64,000 bases of DNA from an uncultured Pseudoteredinibacter sp. Lineage in GTDB: Bacteria; Pseudomonadota; Gammaproteobacteria; Pseudomonadales; Cellvibrionaceae. The notes beneath the pieces were generated by a model, which worked only from the letters and a program-made list of their open reading frames with translations, was not told the DNA's origin and ran no database searches. The stretch is from the NCBI RefSeq assembly GCF_947502065.1, contig NZ_CANMYE010000011.1:23027-87026 (forward strand), in the 5' to 3' direction. This document shows, piece by piece, positions 41,754-50,677 of this stretch. Numbering within the stretch: position 1 is the stretch's first letter; each line of letters starts with the position of its first letter. Position numbers and translations under genes: made by a program.

Positions 41754-43909
41754 ACTTATTTAATCTTATACAGGGAAAGTACCAAGCCAGCGTAGTACAT
41801 CAATCCGAAGCCGCCGAGTGCGGTCTCGCTTGCATTGCCATGGTGCTCGCCCATCATGGACATCAAATTGATTTAGCTACTTTGCGCAGCCGCTTTTCAG
41901 TTTCCCTCAAAGGGGCCAGCCTGCAAAGCTTAATGGCTGTTGCCAATCAACTTGAGCTTTCGCCCAGGCCACTGCGGCTAGATTTAGAAGATTTACCCGA
42001 GCTTGAGCTGCCTGCCATCTTACACTGGGGCCTGAATCATTTTGTGGTTTTGGTTAAGGCCGATAAAAAGCGATGTGTAATACACGACCCAGCCCGCGGG
42101 GCGCTTACTTTGGATAACAAAGAAGTTTCCCAGTATTTTAGCGGCGTAGCCTTAGAGCTGCGCCCCACTACACAGTTTGTTGAAAAAGAAGAAGTTAAGC
42201 CCGTTCGCATTACCGACTTTTGGAGCTCGATACGGGGCTTAGCGCCTAGCATTACACAGCTTTTTATTCTTAGCTTGCTCTTGCAATGTGTGGGTTTGTT
42301 AATGCCATTGTTTCAGCAAATGGTAGTGGACGATGCCATTACTAAGCAGGATCTCGATTTTTTAACGGTGCTTGCGATGGGCTTTGCCATGATTGGCCTA
42401 ATTAATATCGCCCTGGGCTGGTTGCGCTCTTATCTAATGTTGTATTTTTCTACAGCGCTTAACTTTCAAATGCGTTTAAATTTGTTCCGCCACTTGCTAA
42501 AGCTGCCCGTGGATTTTTTTGAAAAACGCCACATAGGGGATATTACCTCGCGCTTTGGCTCACTTAGCCCAGTGGCCAATTTATTTACCTCGGGGTTTAT
42601 CGCTATTGTGCTCGATGGCATTATGGCGATTACCACTTTGGTTATGGCCTTTTTCTACAGCGTTAAGCTTACCTTGATCGTGATCGGTTTTTTGATTATT
42701 GGTTTTATTATCGAGCTCATTATATTCCCTTACGAAAAGCGCAAGAACGAAGAGATATTACACCGCTCGGCCAAGGCACAAACTAATTTTTTAGAATCTA
42801 TTCGCGGCATTCGGGCGATTAAGCTTTTTGGCCAGGAATCCGCCCGGGAATCCCAGTGGCAAAACCTGAATATCGATACCCTTAACTCACAGATTACCTT
42901 AGATAAATTCAATATTAATGTGGGTGTGGGTACGGGTGTTATCGGTGTACTGCAATCGGTGCTTACAATGTATTTAAGTGCCCAGCTGGTGATAGAAGGC
43001 AATATGACATTAGGCATGTTGTTTGCCTACCAAGCCTACTCTGGGCAGTTTAGCTCTAGGCTTTCGGCGCTTATTGGCCAGTTTATGGAGTTTCGCATGC
43101 TGAAGCTGCATTTAGAGCGACTGGCCGATATAGTGCACAGCAAACCAGAAATTGAGCCCAGCAAGCAACAGCAGCTGAATTACGATAGAAAACTCGCCGG
43201 GCAATTAAGCTTAAAACAAATCGATTTTCGCTATGGCGAGCAAGACCCTTGGGTATTTCAAAATATTAACTTACAAGTAAGCCCCAAAGAGATGATCGCT
43301 ATTACCGGGCCTTCTGGCGGCGGTAAATCTACCTTGCTTAAGGTGATGCTGGGCATTTTAAAACCCCAAGGGGGCGAGCTGGCTATTGATAACACCCCAC
43401 TACACAGTTTGGGCCTGGAGTTCTATCGCCAATCTATTGGCGTGGTAATGCAGAATGATCAGCTGCTTTCTGGCACCCTTGCCGATAACATCAGCTTTTT
43501 TGATCCAGAGCTGGATATGGCTTTTGTAGAGCGCTGCGCAAAAGCGGCCTGTATTCACGATGACATAATGAAAAACCCCATGGGCTACGACACGCTTATT
43601 GGTGATATGGGTACCACGCTTTCTGGCGGCCAAAAACAACGGGTGCTTTTGGCCAGAGCCCTATATCGCCGCCCGAAAATTTTGTTTTTAGATGAGGGCA
43701 CCGCCAACCTTGACATGGCGACAGAAGAAAAGATCGCCCAATTGATTAAACGCTTACCTATTACGCGCATTGTAATTGCTCACCGACCAGCATTAATTGA
43801 GGCCGCCGATCGTGTTTTACATATGGAGGACGGGGTTTTAAGTGAAATAGAGTATAGCGCGGCTAAAAGCCCAAGAAACGCTCAGCCAACAGAGGAAGCT
43901 AAGGCATGA
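41750..43909 (+). CDS. C39-peptidase ABC exporter (bacteriocin/RiPP type)
   Basis: A 719-residue exporter combining protease, membrane and ATPase domains. The C39 peptidase is at 1-135 with Cys24 (AAECGLACIAMV), His97 (GLNHFVVL) and Asp113 (HDPARG), all three catalytic residues present. Six membrane helices lie at about 155-440. The ATPase has Walker A GPSGGGKST at 520-528, signature LSGGQKQRV at 624-632 and ILFLDEGTANLD after it. It would cut double-glycine leaders and export the peptide, together with the HlyD-type partner and an outer-membrane TolC encoded elsewhere, as CvaB does for colicin V. Start is GTG with AAGGGA upstream. It overlaps the adaptor gene by four bases. Confidence 0.93.
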   Translation: MNLFNLIQGKYQASVVHQSEAAECGLACIAMVLAHHGHQIDLATLRSRFSVSLKGASLQSLMAVANQLELSPRPLRLDLEDLPELELPAILHWGLNHFVVLVKADKKRCVIHDPARGALTLDNKEVSQYFSGVALELRPTTQFVEKEEVKPVRITDFWSSIRGLAPSITQLFILSLLLQCVGLLMPLFQQMVVDDAITKQDLDFLTVLAMGFAMIGLINIALGWLRSYLMLYFSTALNFQMRLNLFRHLLKLPVDFFEKRHIGDITSRFGSLSPVANLFTSGFIAIVLDGIMAITTLVMAFFYSVKLTLIVIGFLIIGFIIELIIFPYEKRKNEEILHRSAKAQTNFLESIRGIRAIKLFGQESARESQWQNLNIDTLNSQITLDKFNINVGVGTGVIGVLQSVLTMYLSAQLVIEGNMTLGMLFAYQAYSGQFSSRLSALIGQFMEFRMLKLHLERLADIVHSKPEIEPSKQQQLNYDRKLAGQLSLKQIDFRYGEQDPWVFQNINLQVSPKEMIAITGPSGGGKSTLLKVMLGILKPQGGELAIDNTPLHSLGLEFYRQSIGVVMQNDQLLSGTLADNISFFDPELDMAFVERCAKAACIHDDIMKNPMGYDTLIGDMGTTLSGGQKQRVLLARALYRRPKILFLDEGTANLDMATEEKIAQLIKRLPITRIVIAHRPALIEAADRVLHMEDGVLSEIEYSAAKSPRNAQPTEEAKA

Positions 43910-45153
43910 GCAAGCTGTTTCGCCAAGAAGCCATTGAGCACCAGCGCACTCGGCTATGGGGTGAGGTGCTTATTGTGCAGCCTCGTAGTTTTAAATGGTT
44001 GGTGGGCATATTTTTCATTTCGCTATGCGTACTGGTTTTATTTGCCAGCCTGCAAAACTATAAGCGAAAGGAGTCCGTATCAGGATATCTACTACCCCAA
44101 TCGGGCATGCTAAAGGTAAATAGTGATAGGGGCGGTGTAATTAGTCAGATATTAGTGCGCAATGGCACATCAGTAAATCAGGGTGACGCCCTTATAAAAG
44201 TGACCCAACACAGAAGTGATGACGATGGCTCGAACAATAGCTTACAAACCCAAAGCTCACTAAATAAAGAACTGATAGCCAGCCAGAGTTTTTTAGCCAG
44301 CATCGATGATCGTCGCCTAGAAGACATAAAAAACTTAAAACAACAACTGAAAGGCAAAAGACGAGAGCTCGACACATTCAATAGTGAGCTAGCCCTTTTA
44401 GAAGAGCAGTTAAAGTTGGTCAAAAGGCAAAGACTTGGCGCTGAACAACTAAAAAGCAAAGGTTTTGTTTCGCAAGCCAATGTAGACACATTGCTTGGCC
44501 GAGAACTAGAAATCCGGCAACAGTATTTAAGCATGAAAAGAGGTTTGGATAATGCCCAACTACAAATTGCTAATATTGAAAACCAAATAGATATAAAGAT
44601 ACCCAATGCATTTGCTGAAGAAAAACTCAACCTAGAGCGTCGCGTAGAATCCCTAAAAAGAGAGCTTGCAAGTAGCAAGATATCGTCGGCCTACACAATC
44701 ACCGCACCCGCATCAGGAGTTGTCGGCAACTTTACCAGCCATGTAGGTTCAAACGTACAAATAGGAAGGCAACTATTAACGCTGATGCCAAAAGATTCTG
44801 AATTAATTGCAAGGCTATTGGTCCCCAGTAGGGCTGCGGGCTTAATTCAGCATGGGCAAGCTGTACGCATTCAGTATGATGCATTTCCTTATCAGCGCTT
44901 TGGTGTTTTCGATGGGCAAGTTATGGAAATTTCCCAAAGCGTACTCACGCCAAATGAAATGCCTGTACCCGTCAACATCCAGGAAGCTTTTTACCTTGTG
45001 GACATAAAACTGGGTAGCCAAACTGTAACATCTCAAGGGAAAGACATTTACCTAAAACCAGGCATGCAACTTAAAGCAGATATTATCCTTGAAGAGCGAT
45101 CTCTATTAGAGTGGCTTTTTGAACCAATATTGACGATTAGTGGTAGGTTATAG
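43906..45153 (+). CDS. HlyD-family adaptor of the peptide exporter
   Basis: A 415-residue membrane-fusion protein. One membrane helix at about 29-49 is followed by a lipoyl-type half motif (GMLKVNSDRGGVISQILVRNG), a long coiled coil at about 105-255, the second lipoyl half (ITAPASGVVGNFTSHVG) and a beta-barrel domain ending in LKPGMQLKADIILEERSLLEWL, a C-terminus typical of CvaA/LktD-like bacteriocin adaptors. It bridges the ABC exporter and an outer-membrane channel. ATGA overlap with the exporter gene indicates translational coupling. Confidence 0.92.
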   Translation: MSKLFRQEAIEHQRTRLWGEVLIVQPRSFKWLVGIFFISLCVLVLFASLQNYKRKESVSGYLLPQSGMLKVNSDRGGVISQILVRNGTSVNQGDALIKVTQHRSDDDGSNNSLQTQSSLNKELIASQSFLASIDDRRLEDIKNLKQQLKGKRRELDTFNSELALLEEQLKLVKRQRLGAEQLKSKGFVSQANVDTLLGRELEIRQQYLSMKRGLDNAQLQIANIENQIDIKIPNAFAEEKLNLERRVESLKRELASSKISSAYTITAPASGVVGNFTSHVGSNVQIGRQLLTLMPKDSELIARLLVPSRAAGLIQHGQAVRIQYDAFPYQRFGVFDGQVMEISQSVLTPNEMPVPVNIQEAFYLVDIKLGSQTVTSQGKDIYLKPGMQLKADIILEERSLLEWLFEPILTISGRL

Positions 45154-45181
45154 TTCCCGTGGTTATGCGGGTATAGATCTC

Positions 45182-45338
45182 GGCTTCGATGTGGGGTCAG
45201 AACCTATTGGTTCTGACCCCGGTTTGGCTTAATTACGGTTATTGTTCTTTTCCTATATTCGATATCTTTTCGAATGCTCTATTCACCAAGTACCCCACCG
45301 CGACAAACGTTACAATAAATATCGTCAGGCTTTTTATT
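45182..45338. repeat. Direct repeat B (right border of the peptide-export locus)
   Basis: Copy of the segment at 39498-39650 in the same orientation. It contains the palindrome GGGGTCAGAACC-TATT-GGTTCTGACCCC at 45193-45220 and the 3' half of the small membrane gene. Confidence 0.75.
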
Positions 45339-45442
45339 TCTGATTCTCCACTGAAGTTTAAGTACGGGCAGATTAGAAAGCATGTTGCTGCGAGTACAGC
45401 GGTGATCGCTGCGTTTGTTAGGGAGTGTATTCTTGATTGCAT
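45239..45442 (-). CDS. Small two-helix membrane protein
   Basis: A 67-residue protein with two membrane helices, at about 10-28 (AAITAVLAATCFLICPYL) and 36-54 (IKSLTIFIVTFVAVGYLV), and a charged tail FEKISNIGKEQ. Its C-terminal half is repeated in the decayed copy at 39555-39761, showing conserved protein sequence between the two. Palindromes lie on both sides. An immunity or accessory role for the exporter locus is conceivable but unsupported; the gene may instead travel with the palindromes. Confidence 0.55.
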   Translation of the reverse strand: MQSRIHSLTNAAITAVLAATCFLICPYLNFSGESEIKSLTIFIVTFVAVGYLVNRAFEKISNIGKEQ

Positions 45443-45744
45443 GGCGATTGCCTTTTGATCGTTGGCATAGTGACTAAGGATGATTCTATATTTGCATACA
45501 GATTAACTTAGCCTCTACTGCGATAGATAACCTTTGATCACTTTTGGTTTTAGATTGGGAGTTTTTGTTGGGGTTTGATTGGGGGATTTGGGGCAAAGGG
45601 GTTAGGTTTTAGAATGTGCTTGGGCAAGGCTTGTGAGCGTGGGCTTGCTTGTAGGCTTGGCGGGCCATTCTAGCATGTGGCTTCGAGTGGGGTCAGAACC
45701 TATTGGTTCTGACCCCGGCATATGTATGGGCTTCGCCTTTGCTT
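45443..45744. other. Intergenic region with palindrome
   Basis: 302 bases without a gene, G/T-rich on the plus strand near 45540-45660. The only clear element is the palindrome at 45689-45716. Confidence 0.4.
45689..45716. repeat. GGGGTCAGAACC palindrome
   Basis: 28-base perfect inverted repeat with central TATT, identical to the one at 45193-45220, and preceded by the same GGCTTCGA. It lies 28 bases after the end of the ferritin-like gene. Confidence 0.85.
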
Positions 45745-46854
45745 TTAGTTAAGCTTATCTAGGGGGCGGCTCATTTCGGCCCAATCTATATCGCCATCGT
45801 CGATCATGTTTTCATATTCCAGCACACCCAGTGCTTCAAACTTCGGACGTACGGAATCGGTGAGTAGGCCTATACGGCGAAGATTGGGTATTACGCGCTG
45901 GAAGAGATGGTCGCGGAAGTTGGTATTGCCTTCGCCCGCTAAAAATACTTGGCGAGCTTCTTCCACGTCCCAGCCATAGTATTCGAATACGTCGGTAGGG
46001 ATTAAACGCTCTCGCGATACCACACAGGCTTCATAGGCAAATTGTGCGCGCTCTTCTCTTTCTTCTTCACTGAGTGATTTTACAAATTCTTCAAGATAGT
46101 GAATACCAAAAGCAACATGACGTGCTTCATCGCGAATAACGTAATTTAAAATATCTTTTAGCAAGCCACCTTGTGGTAGGCGATCGTGCATTGAGGTGAA
46201 CGCCGCTAAAGCTAGCCCCTCGATAACAACCTGCATACCAATAAATTTTAAATCCCAACGAGCGTCGGTCAAAATTTTATCCAAGATACCTTTTAAGGCG
46301 TAATTGATGGGGTACATTACCCCAAGCTTTTCTTGGATAAATTTATTGAACACTTCAACGTGGCGAGCTTCATCGAAGGTTTGTGAGCCAGCGTATAATT
46401 TCGCGTTAAAGGTCGGCGCACAACTCACCAGCTGGGAGGCAACCAGCAAAGCACCCTGCTCGCCATGAAGAAACTGAGCCAAACGCCAGGCATCACAGTG
46501 ATCGAGAAACTCTTTTTTCTTTTCTGCGCTTAAATCATCAAAAGGCTTAAAGCCATCAAAACCACCCACTTTGGCGCGTACTTCGTCAGGCAATAAAGTA
46601 ACCGGTTTGCTCCAATCTAAATCAGTTTCAACATTCCAATTGAGTTTTTTACCCAGTTCATAAAGCTGTTTAATGCGGCCTTCTTGGAGCTTGTAATCCC
46701 AGTTATAGCTGCCAGTTAACGGCGTCTGGAATATCTCCGCGACATCATCAACATCTTGTTCGGTTAGGGGAATATCATCATCCACGGTAATAGCGGCAGC
46801 ACGACTGTAAAAAGCTACGCTTCTGGGAGTTTCATCAACAAATTTAGCGGGCAT
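45745..46854 (-). CDS. Ferritin-like diiron protein
   Basis: A 369-residue protein of the ferritin-like superfamily. Two four-helix-bundle metal motifs are visible: HGEQGALLVASQ with QTFDEARHVEVF, and IEGLALAAF with RDEARHVAFG, giving the E...ExxH twice pattern of diiron carboxylate enzymes. It is larger than ferritins and similar to uncharacterised relatives of ribonucleotide reductase R2 and AurF-type N-oxygenases. The start at 46854 is chosen because AAGGAG lies seven bases upstream; an in-frame ATG 18 bases further up has no site. Oxygen-dependent oxidation of an unknown substrate is likely; the reaction is unknown. Confidence 0.8.
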   Translation of the reverse strand: MPAKFVDETPRSVAFYSRAAAITVDDDIPLTEQDVDDVAEIFQTPLTGSYNWDYKLQEGRIKQLYELGKKLNWNVETDLDWSKPVTLLPDEVRAKVGGFDGFKPFDDLSAEKKKEFLDHCDAWRLAQFLHGEQGALLVASQLVSCAPTFNAKLYAGSQTFDEARHVEVFNKFIQEKLGVMYPINYALKGILDKILTDARWDLKFIGMQVVIEGLALAAFTSMHDRLPQGGLLKDILNYVIRDEARHVAFGIHYLEEFVKSLSEEEREERAQFAYEACVVSRERLIPTDVFEYYGWDVEEARQVFLAGEGNTNFRDHLFQRVIPNLRRIGLLTDSVRPKFEALGVLEYENMIDDGDIDWAEMSRPLDKLN

Positions 46855-47003
46855 CGCGGTCTCCTTATTCATTATTATTGCAGGGAGTTCTGATACTCAG
46901 TTTAGCCCTAAGCTGTCGATAAAGCCGGACATTTTTAGCGGTAATAATGACAGGAGGAGAAAATTGAGACTTTCGGTCTATTGGGGTGGAGTAAATGGCG
47001 GTT

Positions 47004-47032
47004 GGGGTCAGACCCTTTGAGGGTCTGACCCC
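47004..47032 (-). repeat. GGGGTCAGACCC palindrome at a gene end
   Basis: 29-base inverted repeat GGGGTCAGACCCT-TTG-AGGGTCTGACCCC, 13 bases after the PQQ dehydrogenase stop. It belongs to the same palindrome family and may serve as the terminator. Confidence 0.8.
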
Positions 47033-47045
47033 GTTTCGGCAGGCA

Positions 47046-49217
47046 TTAGAAAACGCGTTCGTCGCCGTGACTGTCGATGGCGCGCTGAATGAGGTAGTGA
47101 TGAATATCTTGCACCTCTTGCACGGTTAGGTGATCGTTAAAGGCAGCCATGCCTTTATCTTTCAACATACCGCCATAAACAATGCCCATAAAGGATTGGT
47201 GGCTAGCTTCGGTCATATGACGTAAGTCTGGAATTACACCGCCACTTACGGCGTGTAAACCATGACAAAACTGACAAAATTCATCGTATAAAGCACCGCC
47301 ATTGGCAATCTGCTCTGCTGTACCGGTTTGCGCCGGTGGTTTCGGCGCTTCTTTTACGAGCTTAGGCTGATCAGGCAATGTTGCAGTGCCGCCAATTTTA
47401 TAAACCAAAACACGATTCGGCCCTGGGCCTTCATCTTTACCAAAAACAGTGCCGCCGGTAAGGCTAAACATGCCGCCCCAGCCGGCCATTACGGCAACAT
47501 ACTGCTCGCCATCTACTTCATAAGTAATCGGCGGAGCTACCACACCGGTTTGGGTATATGCTTCCCAAAGCTGTTTACCTTCACTAGCGCTGTAAGCCAT
47601 TAGCTTGCCTTGAGGCACACCATGGAAAACCAAATCGCCCGCGGTGGTTAACATGCCACCAATACCCGGGGTTGGGTAAACCACTTCCCAAGCCGGTTTT
47701 TGCTTGGCAGGATCCCAGGCAATTAATTTACCGCTGGTAAGCTTTTTGTTCATTAAGATGGTTTCATTATCTTCCGCTGGTGGCTTAACCCAGTTCATGC
47801 CCAGGTTCCAAATGCGCTCTTTATCCAGCTTTTCGCGGCCATTATAAAAGTGCGGCATTTCAATGGCTGGGATGTAAACCAAACCGGTATTGGGATTAAA
47901 GGCCATTGGGTGCCAGTTGTGACCACCGTAAGGGGCCGGCCAAACCATCTGGGTGCGCTCTGTAAATTCGGTGACACTTTTATCTTCAACAGGGCGACCG
48001 GTTTCCTGATCGACATGGCTAGCCCAAGTTACTTGCACATAAGGCTTGGCCGATAAAAATTCGCCGCTGGTTCTATCTAACATGTAGAAGAAGCCGTTTT
48101 TGGGTGCCTGCATAATCACTTTGCGTGTAACACCATCCATTTGAATATCAGCCAAAATCATATGCTGGGTTGCGGTGTAATCGAAATTGTCGGCAGGAGT
48201 AGTTTGGTAGTGCCAAACATATTCACCCGTTTCTGGGCGCACCGCTACGATGGAAGATAGAAATAGATTATCGCCGCCTTCGGGACTGCGGATATTTCGG
48301 TTCCATGGCGAACCGTTACCAACACCTACATAAAGTAGGTTTAGCTCTGGGTCATAAGCCATGGAATCCCAGGCGGTACCACCACCGCCAAGCTTCCACC
48401 ATTCACCTGTCCAGGTTTTGGCAGCCATTTCCATAGCTTCACTCTCAAAGCCTTTTTCTGGATTGCCTGGCACAGTATAGAAGCGCCACTGCTGCTCACC
48501 GGTCTCGGTATCGTAGGCGGTGATATAGCCACGTACGCCCATTTCGGCGCCACCGTTACCGATAATAACTTTGTCTTTTACGATTCGCGGGGCACCGGTA
48601 ATTGAATAGGGTGCGCCATCAACGGTTTTCACATTCCAGGCCACTTTACCTGTCGCCGCATCAAGTGCTGTTAGATGACCATCAATTGTGCCAATGTAAA
48701 CCTTGCCTTTCCAAACCGCCACGCCACGGTTAGCCGGCGAACAGCAAAGGTAGCGATTGTACTCTTGCGGAACTTTAGGGTCGTAGTGCCACAATTGCTT
48801 ACCGGTTTTAGCGTCAAGCGCATAGACCGCACTCCACGCTGTACTGGTGTACATCACACCATCAACCACAATGGGGCTGGCCTCTAAACCTTGCTGATGC
48901 TCAACATCGAAAGACCAAGCCAAGCCTAAATCCTTCACATTATCTTTGCTGACTTGATTTAGCGGGCTATAGCGCTGCTCGCCATAGGTACGACCATGGG
49001 ACATCCAGTTGCCTGGCTCTGAGTCAGCAGCAATTATACGCTCGGCCGTGATATTGGCGGTGCTGGGCTCAGCGGCCTCTACTGTTACCTTTGCAGGGGA
49101 ATCATCTTTGGCGGTTTGATTGTTTTCTTGAGCATTCTTATCACCGCTACAGGCAACTAATGCAAAAGACAGGACGGCTGCCGATAACGGCCGCAAGGAT
49201 ATATGGGCTAATTTCAC
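47046..49217 (-). CDS. PQQ- and haem-containing alcohol dehydrogenase (lipoprotein)
   Basis: A 723-residue quinohaemoprotein. With the GTG start at 49217 (GGAG six bases upstream) the protein opens with a lipoprotein signal ending LVAC; longer frames lack this fit. The eight-bladed PQQ propeller shows tryptophan-docking repeats (ALDAKTGKQLWHY, ALDAATGKVAWNV, AYDTETGEQQWRFY), the vicinal disulfide CC in YLCCSPANRG, and GGGGTAWDSMAYDPE for calcium/PQQ binding. The C-terminal cytochrome c domain has CQFCH near 646-650 and a distal Met. It oxidises an alcohol or aldehyde in the periplasm and passes electrons to the respiratory chain. No PQQ biosynthesis genes are in the window. Confidence 0.92.
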   Translation of the reverse strand: MKLAHISLRPLSAAVLSFALVACSGDKNAQENNQTAKDDSPAKVTVEAAEPSTANITAERIIAADSEPGNWMSHGRTYGEQRYSPLNQVSKDNVKDLGLAWSFDVEHQQGLEASPIVVDGVMYTSTAWSAVYALDAKTGKQLWHYDPKVPQEYNRYLCCSPANRGVAVWKGKVYIGTIDGHLTALDAATGKVAWNVKTVDGAPYSITGAPRIVKDKVIIGNGGAEMGVRGYITAYDTETGEQQWRFYTVPGNPEKGFESEAMEMAAKTWTGEWWKLGGGGTAWDSMAYDPELNLLYVGVGNGSPWNRNIRSPEGGDNLFLSSIVAVRPETGEYVWHYQTTPADNFDYTATQHMILADIQMDGVTRKVIMQAPKNGFFYMLDRTSGEFLSAKPYVQVTWASHVDQETGRPVEDKSVTEFTERTQMVWPAPYGGHNWHPMAFNPNTGLVYIPAIEMPHFYNGREKLDKERIWNLGMNWVKPPAEDNETILMNKKLTSGKLIAWDPAKQKPAWEVVYPTPGIGGMLTTAGDLVFHGVPQGKLMAYSASEGKQLWEAYTQTGVVAPPITYEVDGEQYVAVMAGWGGMFSLTGGTVFGKDEGPGPNRVLVYKIGGTATLPDQPKLVKEAPKPPAQTGTAEQIANGGALYDEFCQFCHGLHAVSGGVIPDLRHMTEASHQSFMGIVYGGMLKDKGMAAFNDHLTVQEVQDIHHYLIQRAIDSHGDERVF

Positions 49218-49354
49218 CACGCGCTCCAAACATATTATTGTTAGTTTGTATTGAGTATCAAACAGCGCGAGATGGAAAGGTAGGTTAGTTTTTGACAATC
49301 CGCGACAAAAACTGAGAATGGGCCAGAGTCATTACCCTAGCCCCATATCTGATA

Positions 49355-49609
49355 TTACTTCTTAAGAATAAGCTTGTTGTAAGCAAATAGCAGAATAAAT
49401 GCACCGATAGTGGCGGTGATGATAGTTGCGATATTGAAGCCTGATACCGAGCCCAAACCTACTAATGAGCCGATAAAGCCACCCACGAAGGCGCCACCGA
49501 TACCCAACACAATGGTAAGAATCCAACCCATTTTATCTTCGCCAGGCATCAACCAACGCGCCAATGCACCAGCCACCAAGCCTAAAACAATCCAAGCAAT
49601 CCAACCCAT
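49355..49609 (-). CDS. GlsB/YeaQ/YmgE-family stress membrane protein
   Basis: An 84-residue protein with three membrane helices and the family pattern MGWIAWIVLGLVAGALARWL, MPGEDKMGWILTIVLGIGGAFVGGF and a C-terminal hydrophobic helix ending LILKK. Such transglycosylase-associated proteins are induced in stationary phase or envelope stress; their activity is unknown. A single gene with its own promoter in the 333-base gap upstream. Confidence 0.93.
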   Translation of the reverse strand: MGWIAWIVLGLVAGALARWLMPGEDKMGWILTIVLGIGGAFVGGFIGSLVGLGSVSGFNIATIITATIGAFILLFAYNKLILKK

Positions 49610-49942
49610 AGTCGTTCCCCTTTAAAACCGAATATTGTTTTTAAAACTGAGGCTGCGTCCAATACCTCTCGCTGCCTGAGCCTTCAATATGAGCTTTTGA
49701 GGCTGAACCCATACTTAATAAGGGAGAGGCAATGATTGAGATGACAAAACATGGGGATTAGAGGCAACAAATCTGCAATAAAAACACCATACAATGATTA
49801 GGGTTATTGCAAAAGAAAATTTATTTGCTAAGTACTTGATCTAGAACGGTAAAAGCGTGTTTTTACCTTTACGGGTATTCACCCCACTTCTATGATCATC
49901 TTACCCATAAATTATTAGCCCATAGCATTTAAAGGAACATTC
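49610..49942. other. Divergent intergenic region
   Basis: 333 bases between the GlsB-type gene and the DUF1538 operon. It must carry promoters in both directions; I could not identify an operator or RNA. Confidence 0.35.
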
Positions 49943-50677
49943 GTGCTAAGAACTCTTCAACAACTTGGCCGCTCCATGGTTGGCAGTTTGCGAGACCTGA
50001 TGCCCATTGTGGCGGTCATTCTGTTCTTCCAGTTTTTTGTACTCCAGCAACCCCTGCCCAATGTCGGCCAGCTGATGATGGGGGTCGTTTTTGTGGTGCT
50101 GGGCTTAACTTTTTTTATCCACGGCTTAGAGCAAGGCCTATTCCCGATTGGGGAATCCATGGCGCACGCCTTCGCTCGCAAAGGCAGCTTGTTTTGGTTA
50201 ATTGTGTTCGCTTTTTCTTTGGGCTTTGGCACTACCGTCGCCGAGCCTGCACTCATTGCGGTTGCGGCTGAAGCCGCCGAGGTTGCCGCCACCGGTCAAA
50301 TGATCGAAAACAGCTTGGCGGCCAAAGGCGAGTACGCCAATGGCTTGCGTTATACCGTCGCCTTTTCAGTTGGCTTAGCGATTGTGATTGGTGTGGTGCG
50401 TATTTTAAAAGGCTGGCCAATTCAGTGGATTATCATTGGCGGCTATATCATCGTGGTTATTATGACCATGTTCGCCCCCCGTGAAATCATCGGTATTGCT
50501 TACGATTCTGGCGGCGTTACCACCTCCACCATTACCGTGCCTTTAGTTACTGCACTCGGCGTTGGCTTGGCATCCTCTATTAAAGGACGTAACCCAATGA
50601 TCGATGGCTTTGGCCTAATTGCCTTCGCCTCTTTAACACCTATGATTTTTGTTATGGCCTACGGGATGCTTATCTAA
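49943..50677 (+). CDS. DUF1538 membrane protein, subunit 1
   Basis: A 244-residue integral membrane protein with about seven helices. Two signature stretches of DUF1538 are present: FGTTVAEPALIAVAAEAAE and YDSGGVTTSTITVPLVTAL. The same pair occurs in the next gene, so the two products are paralogous and probably form a heterodimeric transporter. GTG start with AAAGGA upstream. It overlaps the next gene by one base. Substrate is unknown; association with a PII-like and a CBS protein suggests regulated ion or small-molecule flux. Confidence 0.85.
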   Translation: MLRTLQQLGRSMVGSLRDLMPIVAVILFFQFFVLQQPLPNVGQLMMGVVFVVLGLTFFIHGLEQGLFPIGESMAHAFARKGSLFWLIVFAFSLGFGTTVAEPALIAVAAEAAEVAATGQMIENSLAAKGEYANGLRYTVAFSVGLAIVIGVVRILKGWPIQWIIIGGYIIVVIMTMFAPREIIGIAYDSGGVTTSTITVPLVTALGVGLASSIKGRNPMIDGFGLIAFASLTPMIFVMAYGMLI

